Below are positions 7,125-17,418 of a stretch of DNA of 64,000 nucleotides, in pieces. The DNA is from Bacteroidota bacterium (GTDB lineage: Bacteria > Bacteroidota > Bacteroidia > B-17B0 > Aurantibacillaceae): assembly GCA_021156365.1 (NCBI GenBank), contig JAJNDK010000006.1:1-64000 (forward strand), in the 5' to 3' direction. Position numbers and translations under genes: made by a program. Below the pieces are notes generated by a model that was not told where the DNA came from, made no database searches, and worked only from the letters and a program-made list of their open reading frames with translations. Each line of letters opens with the position of its first letter. The first letter of the stretch is position 1.

Positions 7125-10100
7125 TTATTTCATTATCACAAGACGTTCGTTGGTTAACACTACACCGTTTTTACTGAATTTGATAATGTACACCCCGTTT
7201 TGAAGGTCTTTTACAGACAATTGTGCAGTATTGGAGTATACATCCAGATCGGACTTAACAAGCAGCTTACCATCCATAGCATATACACTAATAGCGGCAT
7301 TTTCGCCCGTTTTTACAGCGTCAAATTCAACTGTAAGGTTCCCCGAAGTAGGATTAGGATACAAGTTGAAGCTTACAGGCTGAGTGTTCCCTTCTTCTAT
7401 ACGTGCAATTCGGGCTTCCGCCGAAGTATTGCAGGTATGGTTAAAAGGCACATAACCCTCTGAGATTTTGTTAACCAATGCTCTTGCTTTCAGTACAGCA
7501 GGACCGGATGCTAATTCACATTCAGAAGCAATTGCATAAAGGGCATTCATTTCATTTCCAGAGTATACATAGGTTGTATTAATCAATCTATTTAATTCCA
7601 ACCGGTACACATCTGCTAAATATTGCTCCATGTTATTTTCAGGACTTACAGTATTTAGCATCGAATTAGCATCTGTATATAACCCATTTTCCATGTATTG
7701 TTCAGCTTGTGTGAGCAATCCAATGGGTGCATTTATCGTCGTCGAGTAGAAAGCCTGTAAATTGGCATTGTCAGTTAACAGATCGGAATTGTGGTGGATC
7801 TGCTCAAATGCCCATTTGTTGTTTACCCATAGGCGCTGGCTATTATATTCCAGGCTTACAGTTGTATCGTGAACCAGGCTTTCAAGAACCCTCTGCATTT
7901 CTTCATTTCCCGAACCTTCTACTTCATTTTCGCTTTCCATAGATTGATTTTCGTTATAGCCTCCGGAAGCAAGCATTTGCCCTTCTTCTTCTTCGCATCC
8001 TTCGCAATCTATTGGAGGGAAATTGTAATTGCCTCCGCAGGTTGAGGCGCAATTTAAGCAACTCGGAGGATTAATAGAAGTTGTTATGAAACCATTACCA
8101 GCAGCTGCACCTGTGGTGTATACAGCACTGCCAACTGCGAAGTCGTGATTTGTTGGTGCATATGTATATCCTGTACCTGCACCGGGGCCCGTGTAAACAT
8201 TAAATTTAGCCATTGTATTCACATTAGCTCCATTAGCGTTATAGGTTTGGAAAGTAGTAACAAATGAAGCCGCTGTACCCCATCTGTTTTTAGTACCCGC
8301 CGCTTGGGTATTAAATGCAGCCCCGCTATTCATGTATAGGCCATATCGTCCTGATGTCATCACGTTTCGCTGAATAAGTGTAGCGGTTGGATTGGTTCCC
8401 TGAAAAACCATGCAGGCACCTAAATAACGAATGTCATTCGCATCAATGGTATTGTTATTGCCAGCTGCTGTGCTATTGTTTATATAAATACCCGTAAGAG
8501 CTAAATTCGCAACCTGCGTGTTTCCGCTGCTTGTACGGATATAATTATTGAACCGATTAAACGAATTTCTGCAATTATCCAAGCGGATCACGTCAAAGGT
8601 CGCACCGCCTGCCATAGTTCCGCCAGTCGCACGATACCTAAGAGAAAGTTCATTGTTGCAGGCAATGTTTAAGCCTGACTGAACGCCCGAACAATGGATT
8701 ACTTTTTCTTCAATATTTGTAATTGTATTCCTTTTGATCTCGATAGATTCGGAAGCCATGCAGGTGGTACAGCTTGTTACGTCTTCCATAAAGACACCTT
8801 TGTTGCAATACGCATTCGTAGTGCCGTTCGCAGTAATAGTATTATCGTTTATATATATTCCTGTTCCCGTATAGGTAGAGTTACGTAAGAAGTGAATACC
8901 CAATGCACAGTTACTAATACTGTTGCTATCAATGTTCACCACCACACCTGCGCCACCTACCGGCTGCATATAGATTCCATACTGCCCCGTACGATTACCT
9001 GTTGGGAAGTTGGTGTATGTGTCGGTGAAGGAATTGTTGAAGGTGTTTTTATGGATATATACAACTTTTGTGTTGTTGCCGATATGAATGCCTCTCAGCA
9101 GGTCTTTGAATACACATCCTTCATTCGCAGCAATTCCAGTTTGAGAACAACCTACCGATATGGAAGGATCACGTAAACTGGCAATACCAACTCCTATAAC
9201 GGCTGTGCTGTTTCCTTTGCTATATTGGAACTGACAGTTTTTAACGGCAAAATAACTGTCTCCCGCAGAAATACCAAGATCGAGATTATCGAAAAGATTT
9301 ACTTTCCCTGTGCCGTGAGAATTGGTTGTTCCGGCTTCACCTATAATAAATGGATAGGTAGGACTTCCTACGCGATGTATACGAATACCACGTAATGAAC
9401 GTACTCCTGCATTGGTGGTAGACAAGGAGTATACGTTATTATACACGCTGTCTTTTATGACGGCAAAGTTTGCCTGAGCCGTAGCAACATTAGTTACTGT
9501 AACAAGTCCCGTACTGCCTATGTTGCGACAGGTAAATACACAATTATCAATAATATTATTGGTAAGTGAAGGTTGATAATTGGTAGTGTTTTGAGTGCCT
9601 AATGCTATTGTTACACCCGAAGTGTTCCGGTTAAAGATGGTTTGTGTGATCTGTATATCCGGAATAGGTGCCGCTGCAACGTACCCTTGTACGCTAACAG
9701 CGTCTACAGCATCTTCAATCCGGGAACCTGCGCCAATAACAAGCTTACCACCATTTTCCACATAAATTCCGTCCCACATACCAGTGCCGCAAGTTGAACA
9801 GCTATGAAGATAAGAAGCGGCAATAGTTAAAGTTGCAGTGCTCGCAACTGTTACTTTGACACCGGGAGCAATACGAACGTCGTTACATCCAATAACGTTA
9901 TTGCCGGTTGTGAAGGTTACATTTCCCATAACGGCAATAGAGCTGTTTATTGGTAAACCTGTTCCGAAGTTAGTTTGTACAACTGAATACACTGTGTCCC
10001 GCGGTACTTTGCCCGTGGCCGCAAAACACGTGTTTGCCGCTACGGTAATTGTTGAAGTAGCAGGCGCATTACAACCGGATGCAGTACCGGTTACTGTATA

Positions 10101-13100
10101 GGTAGTGGTAACGCTTGGGGTAGCTGTAACGCTTGCGCCGTTAATTGTATTCAATCCAGCTGAAGGCGACCACGTATAGGTTGTAGCTCCACTTGCTGTT
10201 ACATTAAGCGGTGTCCCAACACAATAAGTTGTGTTGGTAGGTGTTACGGATACAGTTGGAGTGGTATTAATCGTTATCGTACTTGTAGCCTGTGCAGTAC
10301 ATCCGGCAGCGTTAGATCCTGTAACAGTAATGGTTGTTGTCGTTGGTGGTGTTGCTGTAACAGTTGCACCCGTTGGAGAGCTTAAACTGCCTGACGGTGT
10401 CCAGGTATATCCTCCTGTAGATCCACTTCCGGTAAGTCCAACACTATTTCCACTGCACATTGTATAAGTAGTTGGGCTAACACCGACTATTGGAACCGTA
10501 TATGCGGTTACCGTTCTTATTTGTTGTGCTTGACAGCCCGCCGCACTTTGTCCGTAGAGTGTATAGGTAGTATTTGTTGTTGGAGAAACTGAAACTGTAT
10601 TGGTATTTACGCCACCGGCATTAGGGCTCCAGGTGTAGGTAGATGCCCCGCCTCCCGTAAGTGTTATTGAAGAACCTATACATACAGTAGGGGTTGTAGG
10701 TGTGATAGTAATAGTTGGAAGCGGATTAACCGTAACCGTAACAACGGCAGTATCCATACAACCGGCTTGTGTGCCTGTAACGGTGTACGTTCTCGTCGAA
10801 GGAGGATTTGCGGTAACGACACTTCCCGTTGATGCACTCAATCCTATAGGCGATACCCATGTGTAAGTAGTTGCGCCGCTCGCTGTTAAAACTACTCCCG
10901 GCCCACCCTGACAGATAGAAGCAGAAGTTGGAGCTACTGTAACAGTTGGTGTATTCACCGTGACTGTGGCCGTTGCCCAGGACTTACAGCCATTTGCTAA
11001 TACGTTTTCTACAGTATAAACAGTAGTTACCGTAGGTGCAACGTATTGCGCGGACTGATTGAAAGGCATTAAATTTCCATTTGCATACCATTGGTACGGA
11101 GAAGTACCGCCTGTTGTTGACAGTAGAACACCCCAACCAGGGCAGATAGTAGTGCTTGCAGGGCTTAATGTCATAACCGGGCCTCCTGAAACTGTTACCT
11201 TAACGGAATCAAATGTAGTAGCGCAGCCGCCATTGGTAACTTCAAGAACATAAGTAGTAGTTGTGGTTGGTGTCGCTATTGGCATGGCTACATTAGTAGC
11301 GGTAAGTCCGGCGGAAGGAGACCAAAGATAAGAAGGTCCGCCCGATCCGCTTAGCGTAACACTTTGACCATAACAGATAGCTGTATCAACTCCGGCAAAT
11401 GCCGCTGCGTCTGAAGCATTATTTCTACGTAATGAAATATCATCCAAAGCAATATCATACTGCGCAGAATGGAAATTACGAACTTGCCTGATCTGCACAA
11501 TTACCCACCCTGTATAGGAGGGATTGTTGAACAAGTAACTATTTTGTTCCCAATATCCGCCATATATTCCTTGCATAACTTTTATCGTATCGAAAAGAAC
11601 ATTGTTTAAGCTGTCCAGTATTCGGGTTTCTAAATGCACCTCCGAAGCATTTGTATAATTTTGATGCGTAAAATAATCCAGGTTATAGTTGTGGCCGGCA
11701 GTAATAACCGGAGTACTTTGCTCCCAAACCACGTTTTGAAATGTAGTGTTATTGTACATAGGCGTAAGGAATGGAGTGTTTTTTCCGCCGGGGGCTGTAG
11801 CCTGTGTAGAATGCGTCGGGCCATCATAAGCAAGTGACATATGTTTATGATAATTTGTACTATTGCCAGAGAGCATTGTTCCTACATAGGCAGGAAAGGA
11901 TGCACAGATATTCGTTGGATAAGTATTAACGCCGTAGTAACCCTGGGAAGTTGTTGTACAACTATAAATATTATCGCTTGAAAAGCCCGTATTCCCGTTT
12001 TCAAAATCTCCATTGGTTACAAGATTTTGGCAGCACTCAACAATTTGAGTGGTGTCCCTTCCAACATTGGTAGCTGTACAACCTGTTGCATCCGTTACAC
12101 TTGTCAGCGTGTAGACCGGATAGTTAGGATCAGCTACGGCGTAATAAATTGCTGTAGAGGTATTGGACGTATCAGTAAATGTAGTGTATACATTACTTAT
12201 TGTGTATTCAAATGGCGGAACGCCGCTTGTAAAATTTAATATAAAATTCTGAGGTGATCCGCTGCATACCCTGCCCGATGCCATTGAAATTATATTGGCT
12301 TCTGGTCTACTGATATTTATATAGTCTGGTTTAACGATTGTAACCGTTCCCGTAGTTGTTGTTGCTGTTAAAGTGGCACTTAGAACAGTTGGCGTAGCTA
12401 CAGAAATAATAATATTTTGTGAAGAAGAACTACCCGAAACGTAAGTAACCGCAGAGCTGAAATTCCAATTCCATGCAGTAACAGTTACACCGGGGCCAGC
12501 GAATGCGTTAAGCGAAATATCCGATCCCGGACAAACGCTTGCCGCACTTGCAGAAAAATTAGCGATAAAAGAGTTATCCGCAATTAATCCAGCTGCGTAC
12601 ATATCAATAACACCCGTACCCAGTTGCCCCGTATATGTTGGATTCACCGGGTAAACGTCCCTTGCTGTACTCAAAACAATATTCTTTATTTGAGCGGCAG
12701 TTAATGTATTGTCAATTCCGTAAATGTAAGCACATAAACTGGCTACCATTGGAGTAGCCATAGATGTGCCGCTTTTATATGTATAGTAGCCTCCTGCAAT
12801 TGGAGAGATTTCCGTATTATCTGTGCTATATATGTTTGATCCCGGGCCCATAACGTCTACCCAGGCACCATAATTTGAAAATACCGATTTGTGATCTTCT
12901 TCGTTCGTAGATCCTACACAAATAATATTATTGGCGTATGCTGGATTTTGGTTATAAGCGGCAGGAAAGGCTAACGTAGAATCAGTAGTATTTGAATTTC
13001 CGGCAGCACAAACAAAAAGCCTTCCATTTCCAACTGCCGTAGCAATAGCGTTTTCAAGTGAAAGATTAGAAAAACCACCCAATGACATACTAATAATGTT

Positions 13101-13886
13101 TGCCCCGTTTGCATCTGCATACATAACAGCTTGAATTATTGCCACATTACTTAAACTATTATAATTTACTGTCAGATCAGGTGCGACTTTAATAGGGATT
13201 ATTTTTAAGTTCGTATTACGGCCAGCTATTGAAGCAACACCCGTAGCATTATGCGTGTTCGCCCCTACAAGTCCTGCCACGTGCGTTCCATGTGAAAGTG
13301 TGGTAGGCCCAACTGTATTTGCATCAGTATCGGCCTGATCGCTTGCAAGAATAAAACGCCCAGTTAAGTCAGGATGGTTCAGGTCCATTTCATTATCAAT
13401 AACTGCTACCCTCACAGAATTGGTAGAAGCTATATCCCAACCATATTCGGCATTTACTTTTTTCAAATGCCAGTTTTTGTTGTTGAAAGTACTTAAAGCG
13501 GATTCGCTGTCATTTGGAACGAAAGCCAGTCTGTAGTAATAAACTTTGTCCGCATCTTCAATGTAGGCCAATGCCATCAAGTCAGTAATAAAGAATTGTA
13601 CTGAATCAATATTGGAGAACTCAAAGAGATAGGTTTTCTGTGTCCAGGGCGCAGCGGTATAAACTGCGAACGGCCTGGAGATCTTTGTTAAACCATATTT
13701 ACTCCAAAAGGGTACGAGATCATTGTGGAGGGTAGAAGTATCACCATTAAAATCGGCGAAGACTTCACTTGATGGATTGGTGATTTTGACAAGTAATTGC
13801 CCATCGACGGCATTAGTATCAATGGTTTGTGCTTTTGAATATGCAAAACAACATAATACAAAGAAAAGGAATAGTACTTTTTTCAT
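7125..13886 (-). CDS. Giant T9SS-secreted subtilisin-family (S8) protease/adhesin
   Basis: This 2253-residue protein opens with a signal peptide (MKKVLFLFFVLCCFAYSKAQ). The S8 protease domain spans about 140-435 with Asp164 (VRVAVIDN), His199 (SHGTHVAG), oxyanion Asn297 (AAGNSN) and Ser375 (SGTSMATP), so it should be active. After PKD/Ig-like sequence, a jelly-roll-like domain starts near 625 (NLVTNGDFENG). About 6 Ig-like repeats follow (about 815-1300), then a long right-handed beta-helix region of glycine/asparagine-rich repeats (about 1330-1900), an acidic linker (DCEGCEEEEG), and a type A sorting domain (LYPNPTSGNLTVEF to ERLVIMK). It heads the minus-strand cargo run. Likely a surface-anchored protease acting on proteins or matrix. 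Confidence 0.9.
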   Translation of the reverse strand: MKKVLFLFFVLCCFAYSKAQTIDTNAVDGQLLVKITNPSSEVFADFNGDTSTLHNDLVPFWSKYGLTKISRPFAVYTAAPWTQKTYLFEFSNIDSVQFFITDLMALAYIEDADKVYYYRLAFVPNDSESALSTFNNKNWHLKKVNAEYGWDIASTNSVRVAVIDNEMDLNHPDLTGRFILASDQADTDANTVGPTTLSHGTHVAGLVGANTHNATGVASIAGRNTNLKIIPIKVAPDLTVNYNSLSNVAIIQAVMYADANGANIISMSLGGFSNLSLENAIATAVGNGRLFVCAAGNSNTTDSTLAFPAAYNQNPAYANNIICVGSTNEEDHKSVFSNYGAWVDVMGPGSNIYSTDNTEISPIAGGYYTYKSGTSMATPMVASLCAYIYGIDNTLTAAQIKNIVLSTARDVYPVNPTYTGQLGTGVIDMYAAGLIADNSFIANFSASAASVCPGSDISLNAFAGPGVTVTAWNWNFSSAVTYVSGSSSSQNIIISVATPTVLSATLTATTTTGTVTIVKPDYINISRPEANIISMASGRVCSGSPQNFILNFTSGVPPFEYTISNVYTTFTDTSNTSTAIYYAVADPNYPVYTLTSVTDATGCTATNVGRDTTQIVECCQNLVTNGDFENGNTGFSSDNIYSCTTTSQGYYGVNTYPTNICASFPAYVGTMLSGNSTNYHKHMSLAYDGPTHSTQATAPGGKNTPFLTPMYNNTTFQNVVWEQSTPVITAGHNYNLDYFTHQNYTNASEVHLETRILDSLNNVLFDTIKVMQGIYGGYWEQNSYLFNNPSYTGWVIVQIRQVRNFHSAQYDIALDDISLRRNNASDAAAFAGVDTAICYGQSVTLSGSGGPSYLWSPSAGLTATNVAMPIATPTTTTTYVLEVTNGGCATTFDSVKVTVSGGPVMTLSPASTTICPGWGVLLSTTGGTSPYQWYANGNLMPFNQSAQYVAPTVTTVYTVENVLANGCKSWATATVTVNTPTVTVAPTSASICQGGPGVVLTASGATTYTWVSPIGLSASTGSVVTANPPSTRTYTVTGTQAGCMDTAVVTVTVNPLPTITITPTTPTVCIGSSITLTGGGASTYTWSPNAGGVNTNTVSVSPTTNTTYTLYGQSAAGCQAQQIRTVTAYTVPIVGVSPTTYTMCSGNSVGLTGSGSTGGYTWTPSGSLSSPTGATVTATPPTTTTITVTGSNAAGCTAQATSTITINTTPTVSVTPTNTTYCVGTPLNVTASGATTYTWSPSAGLNTINGASVTATPSVTTTYTVTGTASGCNAPATSTITVAANTCFAATGKVPRDTVYSVVQTNFGTGLPINSSIAVMGNVTFTTGNNVIGCNDVRIAPGVKVTVASTATLTIAASYLHSCSTCGTGMWDGIYVENGGKLVIGAGSRIEDAVDAVSVQGYVAAAPIPDIQITQTIFNRNTSGVTIALGTQNTTNYQPSLTNNIIDNCVFTCRNIGSTGLVTVTNVATAQANFAVIKDSVYNNVYSLSTTNAGVRSLRGIRIHRVGSPTYPFIIGEAGTTNSHGTGKVNLFDNLDLGISAGDSYFAVKNCQFQYSKGNSTAVIGVGIASLRDPSISVGCSQTGIAANEGCVFKDLLRGIHIGNNTKVVYIHKNTFNNSFTDTYTNFPTGNRTGQYGIYMQPVGGAGVVVNIDSNSISNCALGIHFLRNSTYTGTGIYINDNTITANGTTNAYCNKGVFMEDVTSCTTCMASESIEIKRNTITNIEEKVIHCSGVQSGLNIACNNELSLRYRATGGTMAGGATFDVIRLDNCRNSFNRFNNYIRTSSGNTQVANLALTGIYINNSTAAGNNNTIDANDIRYLGACMVFQGTNPTATLIQRNVMTSGRYGLYMNSGAAFNTQAAGTKNRWGTAASFVTTFQTYNANGANVNTMAKFNVYTGPGAGTGYTYAPTNHDFAVGSAVYTTGAAAGNGFITTSINPPSCLNCASTCGGNYNFPPIDCEGCEEEEGQMLASGGYNENQSMESENEVEGSGNEEMQRVLESLVHDTTVSLEYNSQRLWVNNKWAFEQIHHNSDLLTDNANLQAFYSTTINAPIGLLTQAEQYMENGLYTDANSMLNTVSPENNMEQYLADVYRLELNRLINTTYVYSGNEMNALYAIASECELASGPAVLKARALVNKISEGYVPFNHTCNTSAEARIARIEEGNTQPVSFNLYPNPTSGNLTVEFDAVKTGENAAISVYAMDGKLLVKSDLDVYSNTAQLSVKDLQNGVYIIKFSKNGVVLTNERLVIMK

Positions 13887-13948
13887 AGGTTTTTGGCTTT
13901 AGTGATAAGGGTGTTTAATTTCTGCCGCAAGGTATGGATTCTAATTTA

Positions 13949-13980
13949 CTTAAAAAGGGCGGAATTCCGCCCTTTTTAAG
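13949..13980. terminator. 32-base perfect palindrome, bidirectional terminator
   Basis: The stretch CTTAAAAAGGGCGG and its exact reverse complement meet around AATT, so both strands give a GC stem flanked by A and T runs. It lies 63 bases upstream of the subtilase start and would insulate that gene from the tRNA region. Confidence 0.6.
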
Positions 13981-14127
13981 ATTTAATGATTTCTTATTGC
14001 ACCAAACTTGTTTCAGGCACTGAATAAAGTTTAGAATGTCATGAGCGATTGACCGAATGCCATTTTTCAACTAATTGAGACGGAATTATATATCTGTGGA
14101 CTAATAGTAGACTATCATAAAAGCAAA

Positions 14128-14158
14128 AAACACCTATTTAATTAATAAATAGGTGTTT
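14128..14158 (-). terminator. Hairpin terminator behind the tRNA remnant
   Basis: AAACACCTATTTA and TAAATAGGTGTTT form a perfect 13-pair stem with loop ATTAA. On the minus strand it is followed by TTTGCTTTT. Its place relative to the tRNA remnant mirrors that of the hairpin behind the intact tRNA. Confidence 0.6.
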
Positions 14159-14171
14159 ACGATTTTTATTG

Positions 14172-14244
14172 TGGAGAATACCGGTCCCGATAGCTATCGG
14201 GACGAACCGGTCACCTCTTCACTGCCAGCGAAGCGCTCTAGCCA
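14172..14244 (-). pseudogene. Decayed tRNA-Ala copy interrupted by a palindrome
   Basis: The plus strand shows the 3' acceptor and T-stem piece of the intact tRNA-Ala (TGGAGAATACCGG), then an 18-base palindrome in place of ATT of the T-loop, then 42 bases identical to the intact gene through the anticodon arm to the D-arm. It breaks off at GCCA, where a second, half palindrome (14245-14258) begins. The 5' acceptor strand is missing, so it cannot fold as a tRNA. Confidence 0.85.
14185..14202. repeat. 18-base palindromic element inside the tRNA remnant
   Basis: TCCCGATAGCTATCGGGA is a perfect palindrome. A 14-base partial copy lies at 14245-14258 and another 16-base core match lies at 35494-35511. 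Confidence 0.8.
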
Positions 14245-14258
14245 TCCCGATAGCTATC
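14245..14258. repeat. Partial copy of the palindromic element
   Basis: TCCCGATAGCTATC matches the first 14 bases of the palindrome at 14185-14202 and replaces the 5' part of the decayed tRNA. Confidence 0.7.
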
Positions 14259-14330
14259 AAAATCCACTTCGTTGTTTTTACTTTTCATGCATTTATGCAA
14301 TTGGGTACAATTGCAACATTCCTGAAAAGC

Positions 14331-14359
14331 AAAAATCCCCGCTATTGCGGGGAGATTTT
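14331..14359 (-). terminator. Terminator of tRNA-Ala
   Basis: CCCCGC and GCGGGG pair around TATT, extended by AAAAT/ATTTT. On the minus strand the stem is followed by ATTTTTGCTTTT. It lies 11 bases downstream of the tRNA 3' end. Confidence 0.75.
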
Positions 14360-14369
14360 GATCAATCCG

Positions 14370-14443
14370 TGGAGAATACCGGATTCGAACCGGTCACCTC
14401 TTCACTGCCAGCGAAGCGCTCTAGCCAAATGAGCTAATTCCCC
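14370..14443 (-). tRNA. tRNA-Ala (anticodon GGC)
   Basis: The 74-base gene folds as a standard cloverleaf: acceptor GGGGAAT/ATTCTCC, D-arm GCTC/GAGC, anticodon stem CTTCG/TGAAG with loop CTGGCAG (anticodon GGC), T-arm ACCGG-TTCGAAT-CCGGT, discriminator A. CCA is not encoded. It reads alanine codon GCC. It lies 23 bases downstream of the infB stop on the same strand, with its own terminator behind it. Confidence 0.95.
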
Positions 14444-14466
14444 AATCTTATGGTGTGCAAATATAA

Positions 14467-17331
14467 TTAAAGTTTCGCTTTCACCTCTACCATTTCGTAT
14501 CCTTCGATGATATCACCTACCTGGATATCGTTGAAATTATCGATGTTCAGACCGCACTCATAACCTGCTGCCACTTCTTTCACATCGTCTTTGAAACGTT
14601 TCAGTGAACCCAAGCCGCCGGTGTGAATAACGATACCATCGCGGATGATCCGCACTTTGGTATTCCTGTTCACTTTTCCGTCCAGTACGTAGCAACCTGC
14701 AATGGTTCCCACTTTCGTGATCTTGAACACTTCGCGGATCTCGATGTTGCAGGTGATCTTCTCTTCGAATTCCGGAGCCAGCATACCTTCCATCGCCGCT
14801 TTGATCTCGTTGATAGCGTCGTAGATGATCGAATACAAACGTACATCGATCTCTTCCGTTTCTGCTAACTTACGTGCATTGGTGGTAGGACGAACCTGGA
14901 ACCCGACAATGATCGCGTTGGATGCAGATGCTAACATCACATCACTTTCGCTGATCGCACCTACTGATTTCAGGATGATATTGATCTGAACTTTTTCCGT
15001 AGACAGCTTCAGTAAGGAATCCGATAAGGCTTCCACCGAACCATCCACATCACCTTTTACGATCACGTTCAGCTCTTTGAAATCACCGATCGCCAATCGA
15101 CGGCCGATCTCATCAAGCGTAATATGTTTACGGGCACGCATACCCTGCTCACGCTGCAATTGCAGACGTTTGGTAGCTAGTTCCCTTGCTTCTCTTTCAT
15201 CAGCCAATACGTAGAATTTATCACCTGCCTGCGGAGCTCCGTTCAAACCCAATACCATTACCGGTATCGCCGGTCCTGCGGATTGGATCTTCGCGCCTCT
15301 TTCGTTGTTCAATGCTTTCACACGTCCGTGGAAAGATCCGGCAAGGATCACATCACCTACTTTTAGCGTTCCGGCCGATACAAGCACTGTTGCTTCGTAA
15401 CCACGGCCTTTATCCAGCTTGGTTTCGATAACGGTACCCACAGCGCGTTTTTTAGGATTCGCTTTCAGATCCAGCATTTCTGCTTCCAGCAATACTTTTT
15501 CCAACAGGAGATCCATGTTCTTACCCTGTTTGGCAGAAACCTCCTGGCACTGGAACTTACCGCCCCATTCTTCCACCAGTATGTTCATACCTGCCAACGC
15601 TTCGCGGATCTTCTCCGGGTTCGCTCCAGGCTTATCGATCTTGTTGATCGCGAAAACCATTGGTACACCTGCTGCCTGTGCATGGGTGATCGCCTCACGT
15701 GTCTGTGGCATGATGCTGTCATCGGCCGCTATCACAATAATAGCAATGTCAGTAACCTGTGCTCCACGTGCACGCATGGCGGTAAACGCCTCGTGACCCG
15801 GAGTATCGAGGAAGGTAATATGTTTTCCGTTCTCTAATGTAACGTTGTAAGCCCCGATATGCTGCGTGATACCACCGGCCTCACCGGCAATAACGTTCGC
15901 TTTACGGATAAAATCGAGGAGTGAGGTTTTACCGTGATCTACGTGACCCATAACTGTAACAACAGGCGGGCGTGAGATCAGGTCTTCCACTTTATCTTCT
16001 TCTTCGATGATGGCTTCCTGTGCTTCTACGGTAATGAATTCCACTTTAAACCCAAACTCTTCCGCTACGATGGAGATCGTTTCCGCATCCAGTCGCTGGT
16101 TGATACTTACGAATAAGCCCAACTGCATACAAGTGGAAATTACTTTGGTAACAGGAACATTCATCATCTGAGAAAGCTGGCTGGCAGAAATGAACTCGGT
16201 CACTTTCAGTACACTCTTGTCCGCTTCAGCCTGATTATGCTCTTCCTGCATTTTCTCGCGGATCTCTTCGCGTTTTTCTTTCCTGTACTTGGAGGCTTTC
16301 GATTTGGAACCTGTTTGACTTAAACGTGCAAGCGTTTCCTTGATCTGTGCCTGGATCTCTTCATCCGTAAGTGCCGGCTTGGCCACTCTGCTTTGTCCGG
16401 GTCCTTTACGATTGTCGCCGGGTCTGCTGAATCTGTCTTTTGCTGCAGTTGCTACCTGTTTCCCGACATTTTTAATGGTTTCCTGGGAAACACTTCCTTT
16501 TTTGATCCGTTTTCTTTTTTTCTTTTCAAAGGATCCGTCGGAAGAAGACACCGGTTTTTTCTCTACCGGGAGAATGATATTCCCTAAGATCTTCGGACCT
16601 TCCAGCTTCTGGAATTTGGTGGCGAGGAAATCCTCTTTCGGCTCTTCTCTTTCTTTTTCTTTCGGTGTTTCTACTATCTCTTTCGGAACTTCTTTTACCG
16701 GTTCTTCTTTTACTTCTTCCTCTTCTTTTTTAGATTTCGCGGTTTTCTTTTTCGCTGAAGTCTTTTCTTCTTCTTTTGCTTTCGCTTCGTCGTCCTTTTC
16801 TTTCTTCGTTTTCTTGTCCGGTTTGGTTTTTTGGTTCAATGTGCTTAAGTCCATTTTACCCAATACTTTCGGCCCGACAGTAGCAGTCACTTCAGGAGTA
16901 ACAACAACCTCTTCCGGTTCTTTTTCTTTCTCTACAACCGGTTCTTTTTTAGTTGTCAGCTCTTCGATCCGCTCGCGCTCTTTTTTCTTAATGCCTTCAA
17001 GCACTTTATCGGTCGCAGAAAGGTCTTTGATGATGATGCTATCATCAGCGTCCTCTTTTTTCTTCTGCGTAACCAGCTTGGTGTTATCCAACGCAATTGT
17101 TTCTTTTTTCTCACGAATGATCTGTCCCACCTGGGCAGCTTCTTCCTTCGCGGATTTATCACCCTGGTACTCCTTCAGCAAAAGTTTATACTCCGCCTCC
17201 CCAATTTTGCCATTGGGATCCGGCTTGATCTTGTGTCCTTTTGCGGAAAGGAAGTCAACAATCGTACTTAACGATAGGTTAAATTCTTTTGCGACTTTGC
17301 TTAAGCGATATGTTGGTTGATTTTCTGACAT
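14467..17331 (-). CDS. infB: Translation initiation factor IF-2
   Basis: IF-2 is the GTPase that brings fMet-tRNA to the 30S subunit. The 954-residue protein has an IF2_N motif at the start ([13 protein letters not shown]), a long charged linker rich in lysine and glutamate (about 60-370), a G domain with G1 GHVDHGKTS at 462-470, DTPGH and NKID motifs, and the C-terminal IF-2 domains II-IV ending [12 protein letters not shown]. The long charged N-terminal region is usual in Bacteroidota. It is the last gene of rimP-nusA-infB, 87 bases behind nusA, an arrangement widely conserved in bacteria. Confidence 0.97.
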   Translation of the reverse strand: MSENQPTYRLSKVAKEFNLSLSTIVDFLSAKGHKIKPDPNGKIGEAEYKLLLKEYQGDKSAKEEAAQVGQIIREKKETIALDNTKLVTQKKKEDADDSIIIKDLSATDKVLEGIKKKERERIEELTTKKEPVVEKEKEPEEVVVTPEVTATVGPKVLGKMDLSTLNQKTKPDKKTKKEKDDEAKAKEEEKTSAKKKTAKSKKEEEEVKEEPVKEVPKEIVETPKEKEREEPKEDFLATKFQKLEGPKILGNIILPVEKKPVSSSDGSFEKKKRKRIKKGSVSQETIKNVGKQVATAAKDRFSRPGDNRKGPGQSRVAKPALTDEEIQAQIKETLARLSQTGSKSKASKYRKEKREEIREKMQEEHNQAEADKSVLKVTEFISASQLSQMMNVPVTKVISTCMQLGLFVSINQRLDAETISIVAEEFGFKVEFITVEAQEAIIEEEDKVEDLISRPPVVTVMGHVDHGKTSLLDFIRKANVIAGEAGGITQHIGAYNVTLENGKHITFLDTPGHEAFTAMRARGAQVTDIAIIVIAADDSIMPQTREAITHAQAAGVPMVFAINKIDKPGANPEKIREALAGMNILVEEWGGKFQCQEVSAKQGKNMDLLLEKVLLEAEMLDLKANPKKRAVGTVIETKLDKGRGYEATVLVSAGTLKVGDVILAGSFHGRVKALNNERGAKIQSAGPAIPVMVLGLNGAPQAGDKFYVLADEREARELATKRLQLQREQGMRARKHITLDEIGRRLAIGDFKELNVIVKGDVDGSVEALSDSLLKLSTEKVQINIILKSVGAISESDVMLASASNAIIVGFQVRPTTNARKLAETEEIDVRLYSIIYDAINEIKAAMEGMLAPEFEEKITCNIEIREVFKITKVGTIAGCYVLDGKVNRNTKVRIIRDGIVIHTGGLGSLKRFKDDVKEVAAGYECGLNIDNFNDIQVGDIIEGYEMVEVKAKL

Positions 17332-17418
17332 ATGTTGTCTTCCCTTTTTTCTTCTTTATGTTTAAATCCCGGTCTAATTAGTTTAATCAGTGTTCATAGG
17401 AGGCTTTTTTTAAATGAT

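Noticed and set aside
11630-11837. Frames of 67 codons on both strands inside the subtilase gene
   Set aside because: They are out-of-frame shadows of the subtilase coding sequence.
14153-14437. Two overlapping plus-strand frames of about 90 codons
   Set aside because: They run through the tRNA-Ala gene, its remnant and terminator hairpins; their shared stretches come from the duplicated tRNA.
16340-17320. Long open frame (326 codons) antisense to infB
   Set aside because: It is the complement of the lysine/glutamate-rich linker of IF-2 and gives a low-complexity Ser/Phe-rich product; infB on the other strand is certain.
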